Part shown: positions 35,524 through 47,903 of the stretch, piece after piece
How the letters are laid out: each line of letters starts with the position of its first letter
Position numbering within the stretch: the first letter of the stretch is position 1
DNA from: Bryum argenteum
Taxonomy: Eukaryota > Streptophyta > Bryopsida > Bryales > Bryaceae
Direction of reading: 5' to 3'
DNA length: 64,000 nt
Assembly (NCBI GenBank): GCA_037043015.1
Contig: CM073325.1
Span: forward strand, 11,201,001-11,265,000
Translations under genes and position numbers: made by a program
The notes under the pieces: model-generated
Told to the model about the DNA's origin: nothing
The model's input: the letters and a program-made list of their open reading frames with translations, nothing else
The model's database searches: none

Positions 35524-36988
35524 CAGATTGACAGAGTGCCGAAGGCAAGGTAAGGTCACTGTTCATATGGAGACGTTGGACTTGGCTATGGCTAGTAACG
35601 TTGACTATTGTAAGCGAGACTGGCTATGGTTTTTGGGGGAGCCTCACACAAGACTGTTCCACTTCACGTCTGTGCAGCATCGGTGAGCATCTCCTAGTCT
35701 GCAAGCACATCTGTCTGTTGGTACTCGACTCACTCGATCAGGCCGTGCGGGATATGTGCGCGAGTCGGAGCAGCCGAGGGTATCGTAGAGGGGCTCATTT
35801 TCTGGTCGACTGAGTTCGAGGCTCTGTCCAATCTGATATCATCTTTACTAGCAATGTATGTGCCCTGTGCACCGTTATGCCGCCTGCAAGCGATTTGGAT
35901 TGCACTCTAGGACGTTGTTTGCGAGTGTCCGGTTCGTTGAATAATATTCTTGGATCGTTCGTGATGTGTAGAGTTTCTGGAAGATTCTTGTGTTGTCTGC
36001 AGGCTGTTTCAATCGGATCGATCATTTAGGACTCGTACGGAGAGCTTGAAGAATCTGGACTCACATGGATGGCAGGACTGTATCATGGTTGAACCGAACT
36101 TGCAGAAGTTTTGATGGGTTGGAATCGTAAAACAGTCAAGGGGCACAGACATTGAGATTCACTTGGGCGTACTAATCAGCACGAGGAAGAATTGACTTTG
36201 GGATAGGGTCAGATAGCTTGCGAATATCATCGCTGATTGAAGTGGTCGTGGTGATTGTAATTCTAGTTGTAAACTGAAGTGTAAGTCGAGCAGTGTTGCG
36301 GCAATGGGCAGCTGCTCGTGCAGCGCGATACTAGAACTGACCGAGGAATGAGACCCGCATCAGTAAGTACCTATCAAGATGACGAGGCAAGCTTCTGCGA
36401 AGTAGGTCTTTGTTTGGCTATGTGTCATGGTTTGGTTAGTTGAGGCTTGTTATATTACTGCATTCATCTTCTCTTGTAGGTGCTCTCATTCGAGAAGGAG
36501 AGAAGAGGCTTGGAATTGTCTAGATCTTGGAAGTTGCTCATGTCCATAGTGTATTGCCGTTATCATCATGCATGTTTTACTCTCCACACATTCAAGACTG
36601 GATTGAAGGCAAGTAAACCAATTTGGAAAGCACACAAAGACATTGGACACATTCAAGACTTGATTGAAGGCAAGTAAAGCACACGAAGACATTGGACACA
36701 TTCAAGACTTGATTGAAGGCAAGTATAGCACACAAAGACATTGGACACATTCAAGACTTGATTGAAGGCAAGTAAACCGATTTGGAAAGCACACAAACAC
36801 ATTGGACACATTCAAGACTTGATTGAAGGCAAGTAAAGCACTCAAAGACATTGGACACATTCAAGATTTGATTGAAGTTGGTTTTCTTGCCTTGGAAAGC
36901 ACACAAAGACATTGGACTCAAGTAAATGACAAGAATGATGTTGAGGTTGAGATGGTGAGGGTTGGAGAGGAGAACCGCAAGTACTTTG
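35524..36988 (+). pseudogene. Partial, decayed copy of the kinase gene (5' region, exon 1 and start of exon 2)
   Basis: The block corresponds to 31.26-32.48 kb. An exon-1-like ATG at 36,304 gives MGSCSCS and stops after 15 codons. An intron-like stretch ends CTTGTAG at 36,479, and exon-2-like sequence follows (gtgctctcattcgag...). The copy then contains an expanded 49/61-bp repeat and breaks off at about 36,988, before any part of the kinase domain. The last 70 bases are almost identical to the intact gene, apart from a six-base duplication, while the leader is far more diverged. No kinase can be made from it. Exon-2-like frames are broken by the repeat. Confidence 0.8.
36588..36917 (+). repeat. 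Six tandem units of 49 or 61 bp inside the kinase pseudogene
   Basis: Units begin 'acattcaagact-gattgaagg' at 36,588, 36,649, 36,698, 36,747, 36,808 and 36,857. The 61-bp form carries an extra accaatttggaa-like piece absent from the 49-bp form. The intact kinase gene has a single 61-bp-like unit at about 32,349, so the array arose after the duplication. Confidence 0.85.
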
Positions 36989-37377
36989 CAGCTGACTGCT
37001 GACAACCTGAACCTCAAGATTGAAACACATATCATGAACTATGTCCCTTTCGTCTCTGAATGATTAATTAACAAACTTCGAAATACACAAACAAAAAGCA
37101 GCAAAGAGAAACACCAACACCTTTACTTACATGAGGTTGTGAGCGCTTCCTGTGATTAGTGGAACACACGATCGATAACAATCACATCTTACTGCTCTTT
37201 CAACACATCTTGAAACTCCAATTTTGCAGCTTCTGAGTTGCCCAACATGAAATAATGTGTAAATGTACAGAAGATAAAATCGTTGCAATCAGCAAGACCA
37301 GTACTCCAATGGAGACAGGTGTGACAAACCTCAAATAAGAATAGTGCAAGTGCAACTCCCCATGCTCAGAATGTAAG
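36989..37377 (-). other. 3' flank of the aspartyl aminopeptidase gene
   Basis: This is the space between the break in the kinase copy and the aminopeptidase stop codon. It must contain the 3' untranslated region of the aminopeptidase. No separate gene is seen. Confidence 0.5.
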
Positions 37378-40300
37378 TCATGGTTCATCAACAGCCAGCT
37401 GCACATCTAGAGCCGAGAAGTCTTCGAAGAACGCTTTGAAGTGACTATACGAGTATCCCACATCATCAACTCCGCACATCTCCCGAATGCTGTGCATCGA
37501 TAATTGGGGTGCCCCGACATCAACAGTTCGAATACCAATTCCACTAGCCAAAATAGGTCCGATAGTAGACCCACATGCCATGTCGTTTCGGACCACAAAG
37601 TTCTGGACCAAACATAAAATTCATGTCAGAATTTCACCAGATCAATTGATTGTTCAAGAAAGCAGTGAGTAGTACCAACCTGTGTAGGCAGGTTGCGCAA
37701 CTTCGCAATCTCTCGGAATATGAACGATGTTATCGCATTTGTGGCATAACGCTGGTTTGCATTATCTTTTATCACGAGCCCTTTGTGCATCTTCGGTTGA
37801 TGATTCTCCTCGTGCTTGTCCTGCAACAATAATACTATTAAGACTATTGAAAGTGCCAGTGATGATCACTTTGACATATTATACAAAATAGTGTGGCATG
37901 AAACCATATTAAGATGATGAACTTGAAGTACGAGCGAAGGTAAGTAGCTCACCGGGTAGTTGGGATGCAAACAATGTGCCATGTCGGCGGAAACCAAAAA
38001 GCTCTTCTGAATTGCTCGCTCTAAAAGTCCCTGAGGAGCAGAATGGAAATAGATTTTCAGTAACCTTAGCGTGTGAGTAAAACAAGACACTGGCAGCTCA
38101 GAAGCAAGCACACCATCATAATTCTTATCCAACAGGAGGATGACTATGAAGATGAGATTATGATCCCCTCGTTTTTCTATCATAAATACGTACAATCACA
38201 AACAAAAACAGGGATTGTCAGAACGAAAGTGATTACGATCACGTTCAAGAAGTGTACCTCGTCAGATCCACGAGGACTGCTTGTGATACGTCTCAAGGCA
38301 TCAATTAAAACTGGAGATCCAGCACCCTGTGCAGATTGAGAACCTATTTCTTCATGGTCGAACAAAGCGATCATACGAATTCCCACCTCGTCACTCAAAT
38401 CTGCTGACGAATCTATCAGGGCCTATAAACCCACATGAAAAAACAAGAAGTCAATGAAACATATTACATATTACTATGCGAGTACTTTCAGATACTCAAT
38501 CCTGGGGCAAAAAGGCCATACTCATCTTCAAAAAAGACCACGTCAAATGATTGGGCTGACGAATTACAGGAAGCAAGTGCGATAGGCTACTGGCAGTTCT
38601 ACCACGCTCCATGGATCAATTTCTCAGCTTAAGCACCAAGCAAAACCTTGAATAAACCAAAGTGAAAATATAATGCATCGGTACCTTCAAGCAGCAAAAG
38701 GACGAACAGAGGTTGTCAAGTCTGCCTGAGAACACGAACTCCTTGAGAGCTCCACCGATGAGGCTAGGTTGCGTGTCACAAGCTTGAAGATCGAAGTCAA
38801 TGATCTCTTCGGGTTTGCAAGAAAGCTCATCAGCGAGTAGCTGCACCATTTGTCGAAGACAATCAGAATCCAGCAAAGCAAAGACCAGCTCTCTAAAAAG
38901 TCAAATTAAAGCGAGAAAAACCCACCAATATCAACTTCATTCAGACCTTAGAAAGTCCGCTGATAGCGACTCCACAAATAAGTTGAAGACAATTGGTAAA
39001 TACTACTAAGGAACTGAGTCCCCGTGAGTGCTGAAGCTCCAAGAGCGAAGTACCTGCAATAGAAGTGGATGGTGGTCGACTACATGTTCTTTGACATCAG
39101 AGGGTGAGTTTCCCTCCGCATTGGTCACAGCGGGCCTGTTCGCTTCCGCCTGCCATGACTAACATTAGTCCTCGAAAATTGCACCATCATAGAATGAAAT
39201 AAGAAGTATTTTGAAACAATCTAATTGTAAACAAGACCCAAAATAATAATAAATTGTAAACAAGACCCAAAATTTGATGCGGGAACTGTATCTTACTTTG
39301 ACCAAAGACGCTAGAACAGGTGCGAACTGCGTCTGTGTATTGATTTTGAATCCGTCATTCACACCCCTGTGAACACAGAAGATACTCAGCCCAGTTCCTA
39401 CCAATGTAATGTATAATGTGCAGATTGTTGATAATACACAAATATATACACCTCATGCGATAAAAGAAGGCCAGAACCACACGAAAGACATGATTAAGAG
39501 ATGTTTGACTAGAGTATGACATGCATGACATTATCCAATGAGCACCAGACAGGGTGGAAGTGAAAGGACTAGAATGAGGAATATGAAGTACCTATCAAGA
39601 TGAATGGCTAAGGTGGGAATCCGCATGATAGGATCTTTAAGCCTCACAAGCTCGTGCGAGTAAACGGATTTCTCCCCATTACGGCGCTTCAGCACTACCC
39701 GTCCTGCAATCGTAAGGTCTCGATCAAACCAGGTATGCCACAAACCACCTCCATATGTACTTACACCAACCTCCATAAAGCCATGCTTGGTCACCTGGCC
39801 GGTAGACAAGCAGATATTAACCTTTGATATAACATGAAGCACGCATGGTTTTGAGATGACCAATTGTGTAAGAATTATACGTCACATAGACCAATCCCTG
39901 GATGACTGCAGAATATTGCATATAATTTCATCCAATCAAACAAATCGAAGTCCTCATAAACCCACATGCTTAAAAACAGTGAGCCCGTTATGAGGTTCAT
40001 GGTCCTCTAGTTGTGGTCAAACCCGATAATTTCTATCCACAAATATCCATGATAGTTTTGAGGAGGTTTTACACAACGATAGAGGTCACTTCATCAAAGC
40101 ACAAAAGATGTCACGTCGATTATCCTCTCAGTTCTAATTTCACGAGAAGGAGAGGAGATTACCCTTGAAACTGGCTTCAGCTTTGGACAAGGGCTATCTG
40201 TGTGCGCACCAATTATCAAAAACCCATTACCCGGTTTATAGCTGCAAAAAATGCAAAAGCAACACATAAGCTTCACATGGTTCTCAAGCTGCAGTTCGAT

Positions 40301-41924
40301 ATGAATATCTTGCTAACAACTGGAGCATGGAAAGTGTTGAATTCATATCGAGTCTACAATCAGAATAAAAATGACTTCACTATTGAAAGTTCTCTTCAGA
40401 CACGAAAGTGCAAACATCAGCATTAACCAACATGATCTTGAAGAGAAAATAACGCTCTGTGAAACTCACTTCTTGCCAACTGCGAAGGCAACGATGGTTG
40501 AGTAGTTTCGTGTAAAGAAGTACTTGCCGCCAGGCTCCACAGTCCATGCCTCTCGTTCCGACACATGCTTAAAGCCTGCTTTCTGTAATCTCTGTTTCGC
40601 TTCCTCTGCACAACCAGAATTGCAGCTCAAGCGAAAGTGGCTTCATGACTGAAACAGGTAAAATTGTCTTGCATACTGCACTTAATATTCTATTCAGTCC
40701 CAAGTATGACTAAACGTAACACCAATACACAGTGACATGAAAGCTCCCTTGCAACTTCGAATAATCCTTTTATAACTACTGACTGGAAAGAAATCACATT
40801 CAGCTGCATCAACGGAGATTTTTGAAAGAGAAATATTAGTATCACAACTGATACAGAAGTACATTAGAGCACATGTGAAATATACTGTCATGTAACCCTG
40901 AAGGATCCTATATACTTGCTGAGCGAAGATGGCACAATATGATCAATTTCTAAAACTAGTATACCAAGACCATGACGGAATTTATGCTATTCCTATAACT
41001 GCATAGAAATTCAACATAGTGTATATTATACATACAATTATAAGTAGAGAATGATCACAAAGAGAAGGCAAAACATAATGACGAAAAGCCCCGAAGCCAT
41101 TCATTGCCCATTGTCGGACTCAATTTATCCGAAGTAGAGAAAGAGATCGTCGCTGAGCTGAAGGATAACTCTCCTGAAGAATTATCTAGGACATGAATGT
41201 GCCGATATCTTCGAAGCTACATCACAAATCACAGACCTACTACACTTCACAATAATCGTCAATTATCAACTGATATCGCTCTAAAGTGCTATTGACAGGA
41301 ATCTCCAACCTCAAAAACCATCGCAAGTCCAAGAATATACTCCATCACAAAATCTAACACCGACGAGTCAATTCGACAATTCTAAGATCCAGAACATACT
41401 CTTTAAACCCTAAGCAAAAACCTAAAGATGTCAGTCAATCCTCACGAAAGCGAACTTTCTCTCTAATCTCCAAAAGTAGCAAACTCTTTAACGGCACATC
41501 CACTCAAATCACATAATCATCAAGAAAATTTCGTGTTTTCAACAATGTAGTCTGCTAAACCCTAATTAACCTGTAGTACAACAAATGAAGCTCCCGAAAG
41601 ATCGATCGATAGAATCCAAGCTCATAATGTCGCTACGGAGGTGCCGTCGATCGAATCAAACATGAGTGAAAGTTTCGAATTACAGACATGGATTACAATA
41701 TGGAGACAATCCTTTGTTACTAAAATCTCAATCACGAAAAAAATTATTGTGGCAATCGTAATGATCCAGTAGCTGAAATTGATCTAAGGCAGGATCAAGA
41801 GGATTCTATCCATGAAAGGGATGTGCGAGATAAGGAAGTGAGAAAGCTTACGAACGGCATGGAAGGCAGTCGGGGCGGCATTGAGAAAGTCGATGAGCTC
41901 CTCTGCTACTGCAAAATTGGCCAT
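37378..41924 (-). CDS. Aspartyl aminopeptidase (peptidase family M18), 11 exons
   Basis: The gene releases N-terminal Asp or Glu from peptides, in the cytosol in known homologues. Exons (high to low): 41924-41852, 40605-40470, 40241-40163, 39794-39592, 39366-39297, 39149-39054, 38840-38685, 38422-38258, 38030-37953, 37820-37680, 37602-37378. All junctions are GT-AG and all phases join, giving 473 aa, the normal family length. All expected metal and catalytic residues are present: H83 (GAHTDSP), D261 (SGRLDNL), E295/E296 (FDHEEIGS), D342 (SADMAH) and H436 (LSMHS). The start MANFAVAEELIDFLNAAP is the usual family N-terminus. Intron 1 is 1,246 nt, the others 77-368 nt. No damage is visible. It is likely a constitutively expressed host gene. 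Confidence 0.95.
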
Positions 41925-42504
41925 GGCGAATAATTCGTGATGCCGCAGCAATAGTAGCCCGATTGCCTCGAATGACAGAATTGTAAGGCGGCGATCCCTT
42001 TCCCCATTGCTTGGAACCCCTGCCTTCTTGAAGACTTTCTTCACACTCCTACCTCCCTAATCGCACATTCGACATATACATTCATTACTCTGTAATAGCA
42101 CACTATCATATTGCGAAACCAGGCAAATGTCCTATCGTTGTTACCCTCAATGGCCCAAGGGGTACCAACCTTCAATTTTTCAGAAAAATTGAAAAAATTT
42201 TCAGAAAAATTCTGCAAAATTGCAATTTTGAGATATTTCGAAGCATAGGTATGGTTGGACTACCTTAAAGCGCCAGGGACCTAAAAGCGCATTGTTTATC
42301 ATTTGTAGATTGTGAAAATACAGATGTACCTCATTTGTATGTAACGCAATTGGGTCAAATCTTACTTAGCACTTTGGAATTTTGTATAAAATTCACAAAT
42401 GCAAATTACATGCTGCAAATTTTTGCAATCCTCCTGAAAAACTATTTTGAATGTGGTCATAATTTTATTTTGAATTTACTAGTGCTAAAAATAGGTCAGA
42501 TCTC
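41925..42504 (-). promoter_or_regulatory. 5' leader and upstream region of the aminopeptidase gene
   Basis: The aminopeptidase frame stays open upstream of the ATG to about 42,044 but has no further in-frame ATG, so this part is taken as leader. Beyond it the sequence turns AT-rich. No clear TATA box or other element could be assigned. Confidence 0.35.
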
Positions 42505-43483
42505 TTAACCCCTAAACGTCCCCAGTGTCGAAAAACGACATTTTGGATGAAGGGCAGAAACTTTGAAGAGCCATAACTTCTTCATTCAAACTCCGTTTTT
42601 GATGAAATCACTTAGGTTAGGTCAAAAATCAAGTCTAGTTTATGTGGGAAAAATTGCAGACTCATAAAATAAAGTATGAATAAATGGCATGGATTTTAGT
42701 GAAGGCAACTTTTGTTTTTGGGTTTTCAAACATTTGGCATGTTTTACCATTGCAAGCCAATTATGTGAAATCTAAAATAGTTTTTCATGTATTTTTTTTC
42801 ATAGGTTTGATATTTAGATGCATCCCAACAACTTTGTAGTTGGAAGTTTTTCGATCTAAATAACTTTGGTATTGGCTTTGCAATGATGTGTCCACGATGA
42901 AAAAAGTGAAAAAATGGATGATTTTTGAAGAGCTAGATCTCCTTCATCCACTGTTAGATTTTGACTTTATTTTTTGGGATGGATTCCAATTAGAGTCTAT
43001 TTTTAGTGTTAGAATCCTTGACCCAATCGTGGATATATTGAAGAAAAGGCATGGATTTGAGTGCGAGGGTTCTAGTTTTGGACTATTTTTCCTTTGTAAA
43101 ATTTTTGGCAGTTTTCACGACTACAAGGCTACTATTTGAGCCAAGATTTTTTTTTTATGAATTTTTTTGGTACAAGAGTGTCTTTGAGATGAAGATGAAC
43201 AACTTTCTAGTGGCTCATTTTTTATTGCAAATTTCATGTTGGTAGTATTTTCAATTCAAAGTGGAAATGATGGTATTTTGTAGCCTATTTTGCGCACTAA
43301 TATGTTACGATCTCGCAATCTATGAGGTCCCATGAGTCAAGTTTTGGTCCACATGATCTACTGCAAGTGTATTACAAGTTTGTACGGTTGAGATCTGATT
43401 AGCTTATCTTTATTTTCATCTATATCACTTTTTTTGAAAATGAGTTTTTGGCTAAAAATACCCCAAGGACGTATAGGGGTTAA
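42505..43483 (+). mobile_element. TTAA-flanked element, 980-bp subfamily, copy C
   Basis: It starts TTAA-CCCCTAAACGTCCCC and ends GGACGTATAGGGG-TTAA, 979 bp. It is the closest relative of the copy at 58,150: both share gtgtcgaaaaacgacatttt at the left and ggctaaaaataccccaagga at the right. It is non-coding; the 83-codon frame at 42,888 is also present in part in sister copies but has stops or shifts between them. Confidence 0.85.
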
Positions 43484-44398
43484 GTTGGTGCTTTTAGGAC
43501 ACTCAACCTTATCAAAAGTCTACAAATTTTTCAAATTTTTTTATCATACATTGAGAGACTTATTAACCCTTTAACGTCCCAATGGTCCTCAAGTTGTGTG
43601 AGGCTCTAGAGAGGTTTCTGGCACTATGTTGATGAAAACAAATGAGATTGGTAATTTTCCGTAAGATTTAGCAGATCGAAGCATGCACATCAAATGGCAA
43701 GCAATAAATGAAACGTGTGAATTTTGTGTCAATCATGCAACTACGGTGAATGGAGATTTTATTGCTTGTATCAGAGTGTTCGGGACCATAGTGGTAAAGA
43801 TATTGTTGTATAAAATGTAATTTTTTAGGTGAAATCCTTGGAGACATCAAGGTAAGCAAAAGCTAATTAGTGGAGTGAGGTCAGTAAGGTGTGTTTACAA
43901 CAGTATTATTTCAATTTCATGCAAAAATGTGGCCTTGGATTCTCACATAGCAAATGAGATACATAATGGCATACATTGGTGTACTATTGTTCAACTATGC
44001 GTCAAGTCTTATCTTCCATTTCAATGGAAAATCAAACACGGTAATCAATAGGATAGAAGAGAGAGTATAGTAATACACTTTGTTGTTCACATTGTGCTTT
44101 GAAGATGCTCAGCGATTTTTTGTTATACCAAATCGTATTCCTAATTGAGGAGGTAGATATTCAAAAAGAATAATTGGAAGATCCGTTTGACACATTCACA
44201 CTAGGAGCATCATATTTACTCTCTAGCAAAGCAAGCGACCCTATGGCAGTTGAATAACATTTGCCACAATTTCGTGTAAAGGGTTTTTTTTATAGAAACC
44301 GAGCATTTTTGAAATATCTAGGGTAGTGGACTTTGACCAAGCATTAGGACTTCATATTGGAACAGAAATAAGATCTCATTGTAAAATATGTAGTAGAA
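43484..44398. other. Intergenic with a lone TTAA-CCC end
   Basis: A single family-like end, TTAA-CCCTTTAACGTCCC, lies at 43,563, but no matching right end was found. Otherwise no gene or repeat was seen. Confidence 0.4.
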
Positions 44399-44822
44399 TA
44401 AAGGCCTGTTCGCACTTGGCCTTAGAGGAGGTCTTGGAAGGGGGTCTTAACTCTATTAAAAAGTGTGTGTTCGCACCTACATTCATTGGTAATTACCAAT
44501 CCTACATGGATGTCCACATGGCACACTTTGAAGAGTAGGGTATTAGCAAACATTTAGGAGGACAAAAGAGCTTTGAGCAATAGTAGGCAATACTTAAGGG
44601 AGCACCAATATTGGAAAGATTCTCAAATTTTCCTCACTTAAGAGTGATCTTATGTATTGTCCCACTTGAGGGGCCATTACATAATCCCCTCACTATTGAT
44701 TACATCTTTACAAGCCTCATTGATGACACCTTTCCTCAAAAGAAGGTATTCCTCCCCAAATTGTGGGGGTGCTAAATTTTTAGCCACGCTCTTTGCAAAG
44801 GCCAAGTGGGAACGGGCCTTAA
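44399..44822. mobile_element. Tourist/Harbinger-type MITE with TAA duplication
   Basis: The ends AGGCCTGTTCGCACTTGGCC at 44,402 and its inverse at the right (two mismatches in 20) are flanked on both sides by TAA (44,399-44,401 and 44,820-44,822). The GGCCTGTTCG-type end and the TAA target are typical of plant Tourist MITEs. The body is 418 bp with no coding capacity. The 67-codon frame in it is not credible. Confidence 0.78.
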
Positions 44823-45821
44823 GTCACCTATCATGTGTATGTTCATCTTACAAGCATTAAAGGTTTATAGAGTTATTGAGGAGAATTGCAATAGGGGAGG
44901 TACACAAGTACTTGTCACTTTACAAAAACAATAAACATATGATAGTATTTTTGTAAAATTTGAAATAAAGGGTAACCATGAGGGATTTTTCATTTGACTT
45001 GCATTTTGACATAGTCATGGTGAACTCAAAGTGAACATAAGTCTAATACAACTACCTATATTCATTAAGAAAAATTGGGTTGACATAGTCAGCTACAAAT
45101 GACCCTCTCACCCTTGTTGCATGTATTTCAAAATTTTGATGGTGTTTACTTTGAAGACTTCCTAAGAAATGTCATTCCTTGAAAGTGATTGTCCATATGT
45201 TAACTTCAAAATTGCTCATGAAAAAAATGTTGTGCGTTTTTTGTTTGGAGGTTTATAGGAAATAAACTACACACCTAAATGAATATTTACAAATTGCATA
45301 TGAACTCACCAATCCTTTGCTCGATGTATTTTTTTTTCTAAAAGTGTTGATTGTTAGAAGTGGCAAGACTTCATGATTTCCAATTAATCCAAAGTTAATT
45401 GTTTCGGTTGTTACAAGTTAAATTGAATTTGTATAGTGAATCTTTCATGATATAAGGTAAGAGATGCAAAAACCAATTTCTCACAATATAGAAAGTTTCT
45501 TGGTGGAGTGATCAAGATACAAATTTCAAGAACATGTGCAAAGTTTGTCGGAAACTTGTCTAAATGAACTTAGATTAGGACTCTTCTTTAACTTAGGGAC
45601 ACTATACGAGAGAGTATATTTGTACCTCTTTTGGCCCCATACACAGTTCAACTCTCTTTGAGTATATTTGTCCCTCTTTCGAGCCCATTGTGGCCATTGT
45701 GAACATTCGATGTGAGAACACTTGATGTGAGGTGTTTTGACTCTCCAAGTGCTTCTTATTGTTCTTAGAAGGGGTGCCCTATATTCTCCCTCAGATCTTG
45801 ATAGTGGGTGCATGTCCTCGT
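44823..45821. other. Intergenic, nothing recognised
   Basis: AT-rich with short random frames. A slightly GC-richer patch from 45.6 kb precedes the CACTA-like element. Confidence 0.4.
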
Positions 45822-46137
45822 CACTAAGGGCCGGACACTGGAGGGGTCGCACCTCCACTGCCCACCCACACTTGCTGCCTGGCAGAAATTCGTATAAATA
45901 TGATTTTTGCATTTTTGGAGGCCCTACAAATTTTTTTTTCAGATTTTGAGTTTAAAAATGGGATCTGCGACCCAATTTACCCTTGGAAGTGTCTCATGAT
46001 GACATTGATAATATTAACAACAAAAATTTAGGGGGCAAATTTTTTCCAAATTAATTTATGCGGGCAGGGTTTTGTGGGGGGGCAGGGTTTTGGGGACACG
46101 CAGGGAGGCGCGACCCCTCCACTGTCCAGCCCTTAGT
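45822..46137. mobile_element. Small CACTA-like element, its right tip split by the Harbinger insertion
   Basis: The left end is CACTAAGGGCCGGACACTGG. The right end, in reverse, is (C)ACTAAGGGCTGGACAGTGG. Together they match over about 35 bp with three mismatches, reaching GGGGTCGC and CCTCC. The final G of TAGTG is found only after the Harbinger element, at 49,781. The 3-mer TCG lies just outside both ends (45,818-45,820, one base off, and 49,782-49,784), close to a 3-bp CACTA target duplication. The body of about 317 bp is non-coding. Confidence 0.65.
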
Positions 46138-46817
46138 TGCCCTGGGCACATGAAGCAAAAGGCCATGGCAAATTGCATGTGCATGATGGCTGGCGGGCCC
46201 CCACACTCCCAATTGCATGGCAGCAAGTGGACCCTCTTTTTTGCAATTTGAGCTGATTAAGGTTAAGAATTGGGATGTTGGGGCCCTCTTCCCCCCCCCC
46301 CTCACTCAAAGTTAGGTCCAGGGACTCTCTCTTCTCTGTACTGCCATACTCCTTCGTTTGGAGCTTTGATATCCCGTACTCCTTCGTTTATTTTTCTTTT
46401 ATTTTTAAACTTCTTCTTCTATTTTTAAATTTTTTTATACTCAATTTAATTTTGAGGTGTCTTTATTTTAGTTTTATATTCGTATAGGTCTTAGGAAATT
46501 CGTATCAATTAGGGGTTTAGGTTTAAACTTTAAACTACTTGTTATCATTGTGTTTGATTTATAGAGAAGATGGAACATTCTTTTCAAATTCAAGTTGTGA
46601 TAATTTGGATGTTTCTCCCTATGCTTATGACCTCTTCTACAACACGTCATGTGTTAAAAGTATGTAGTTCTTCCTCTTTAACTCTCTATCTTCTTCCTCT
46701 TCTAGTTTGGCATAATAGAGAAAAAGGTCAAAAGTCGTAAAGAATTTTTAGATTGAGCCAAGGCAATCCACACATTGGAATTATATAGAGAGAGTAGTTT
46801 GGAGATCAAGTGAGAAT

Positions 46818-47903
46818 ATGCATCATAAGAAATTCAAGGAATTTTATAGAATGAGTTTTCCCGCTTTCAACAACGTGTTGGAAATGTTGACTCCTTTCTT
46901 GAAGAGTAATTGTGTGCACCAAGTTAGGCCGCAATTAGAGATTAGGAAGATAGTTGCTTGTGTTCTTTATAGATTAGCTCATGGGTTTAGTCCGGTGCAT
47001 ATGGCAGACCGTTTTAAGGTAGGAGCATCAACCGTGAGGAAGTATGTAAACATAGTTTGTGAGGCTCTCTCCAATGAGACTAAATTGTTTTCCCACTGCA
47101 TTTCTATTCCTACAGGAGAGCGTTTGCAAACCATTATCCATGATTTTGAGGCTCTTATGGGGATTCCGAACATGTGCGGGGCGATCGATGGTACACACAT
47201 TCCTTTGGAGGAGCGGCCCAGTCAAGTTGTCACGCTGGCGTCTAAAGACTTTTACAACAAAAAGAAGTTCCACTTCTTTGTTTCGCAAGCGGTATGTGAC
47301 TCCAAACGTATGTTTAGGAATGCTTGTGCTACTCAACCGGGTGGTGTGCATGATGGTGGTCAATTCAAAGTATCTAATTTGTACAAAGATTTGAGAGAGC
47401 GTCAAATCTTGCAAACCCCTATTTTAGATGTTGGTGGTGTGAATTGCACACCTTTCCTAGTTGGCGATTCTGCTTATCCCATTAGAACCTTTCTTATGAA
47501 AAATTATAAGGTTCCTAATGATGTAAACAAAAAGAGATTTGATTCCTCAATGAAGTCTGGAAGAGTTATAATAGAAAACGTGTTTGGGAGTTTGAAAAAT
47601 AGGTGGAGAATCATGAGGCATTTTAATTTCAGATTAGATAAAGCAGCTAGAATTATAGTGCCTTATTGTTGGTTGCACAACTACTGTGAGATGTGGCACG
47701 AGGCAGAGCCTTTTGTAGCTAGGGGTGTGGATAGAATAGATCCCCTAGTTGGATTTGGAAACGTCGTCTCCCGGTCCATCGAGAAGGTGAGCGGGCAAAG
47801 AGAGATGGAGAAGCATTGCGAAATGCACTTTTTACTCAATGGGTTTCCAATAACCCAAATGAGTAATGTAATCCTCGTTATGTATTATTTTCTGATTATA
47901 TAA
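46818..47903 (+). CDS. Harbinger-type DDE transposase (nuclease)
   Basis: The frame encodes 361 aa from the ATG at 46,818. A helix-turn-helix-like segment at about residues 45-80 (ACVLYRLAHGFSPVHMADRF) precedes the DDE_Tnp_4 nuclease. The triad is D124 (GAIDGTHIP), D217 (VGDSAYPI) and E253 (RVIIENVFGSLKNRWR), all present. The frame is open upstream to a TAG at 46,749. This codes for THWNYIERVVWRSSEN, which looks like true transposase sequence, so a start or exon further upstream is likely: the tag at 46,749-46,751 could be a splice acceptor. The last 20 residues are hydrophobic and may lie past the original end. It would cut and rejoin Harbinger ends together with the SANT-like partner. Confidence 0.87.
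   Translation: MHHKKFKEFYRMSFPAFNNVLEMLTPFLKSNCVHQVRPQLEIRKIVACVLYRLAHGFSPVHMADRFKVGASTVRKYVNIVCEALSNETKLFSHCISIPTGERLQTIIHDFEALMGIPNMCGAIDGTHIPLEERPSQVVTLASKDFYNKKKFHFFVSQAVCDSKRMFRNACATQPGGVHDGGQFKVSNLYKDLRERQILQTPILDVGGVNCTPFLVGDSAYPIRTFLMKNYKVPNDVNKKRFDSSMKSGRVIIENVFGSLKNRWRIMRHFNFRLDKAARIIVPYCWLHNYCEMWHEAEPFVARGVDRIDPLVGFGNVVSRSIEKVSGQREMEKHCEMHFLLNGFPITQMSNVILVMYYFLII

Noticed and set aside
42888-43139. 83-codon frame conserved in several 980-bp elements as a real protein
   Set aside because: The frame is interrupted differently in sister copies (1.5, 29.6 and 58.5 kb), and no domain is seen. Its persistence reflects shared ancestry of the DNA.
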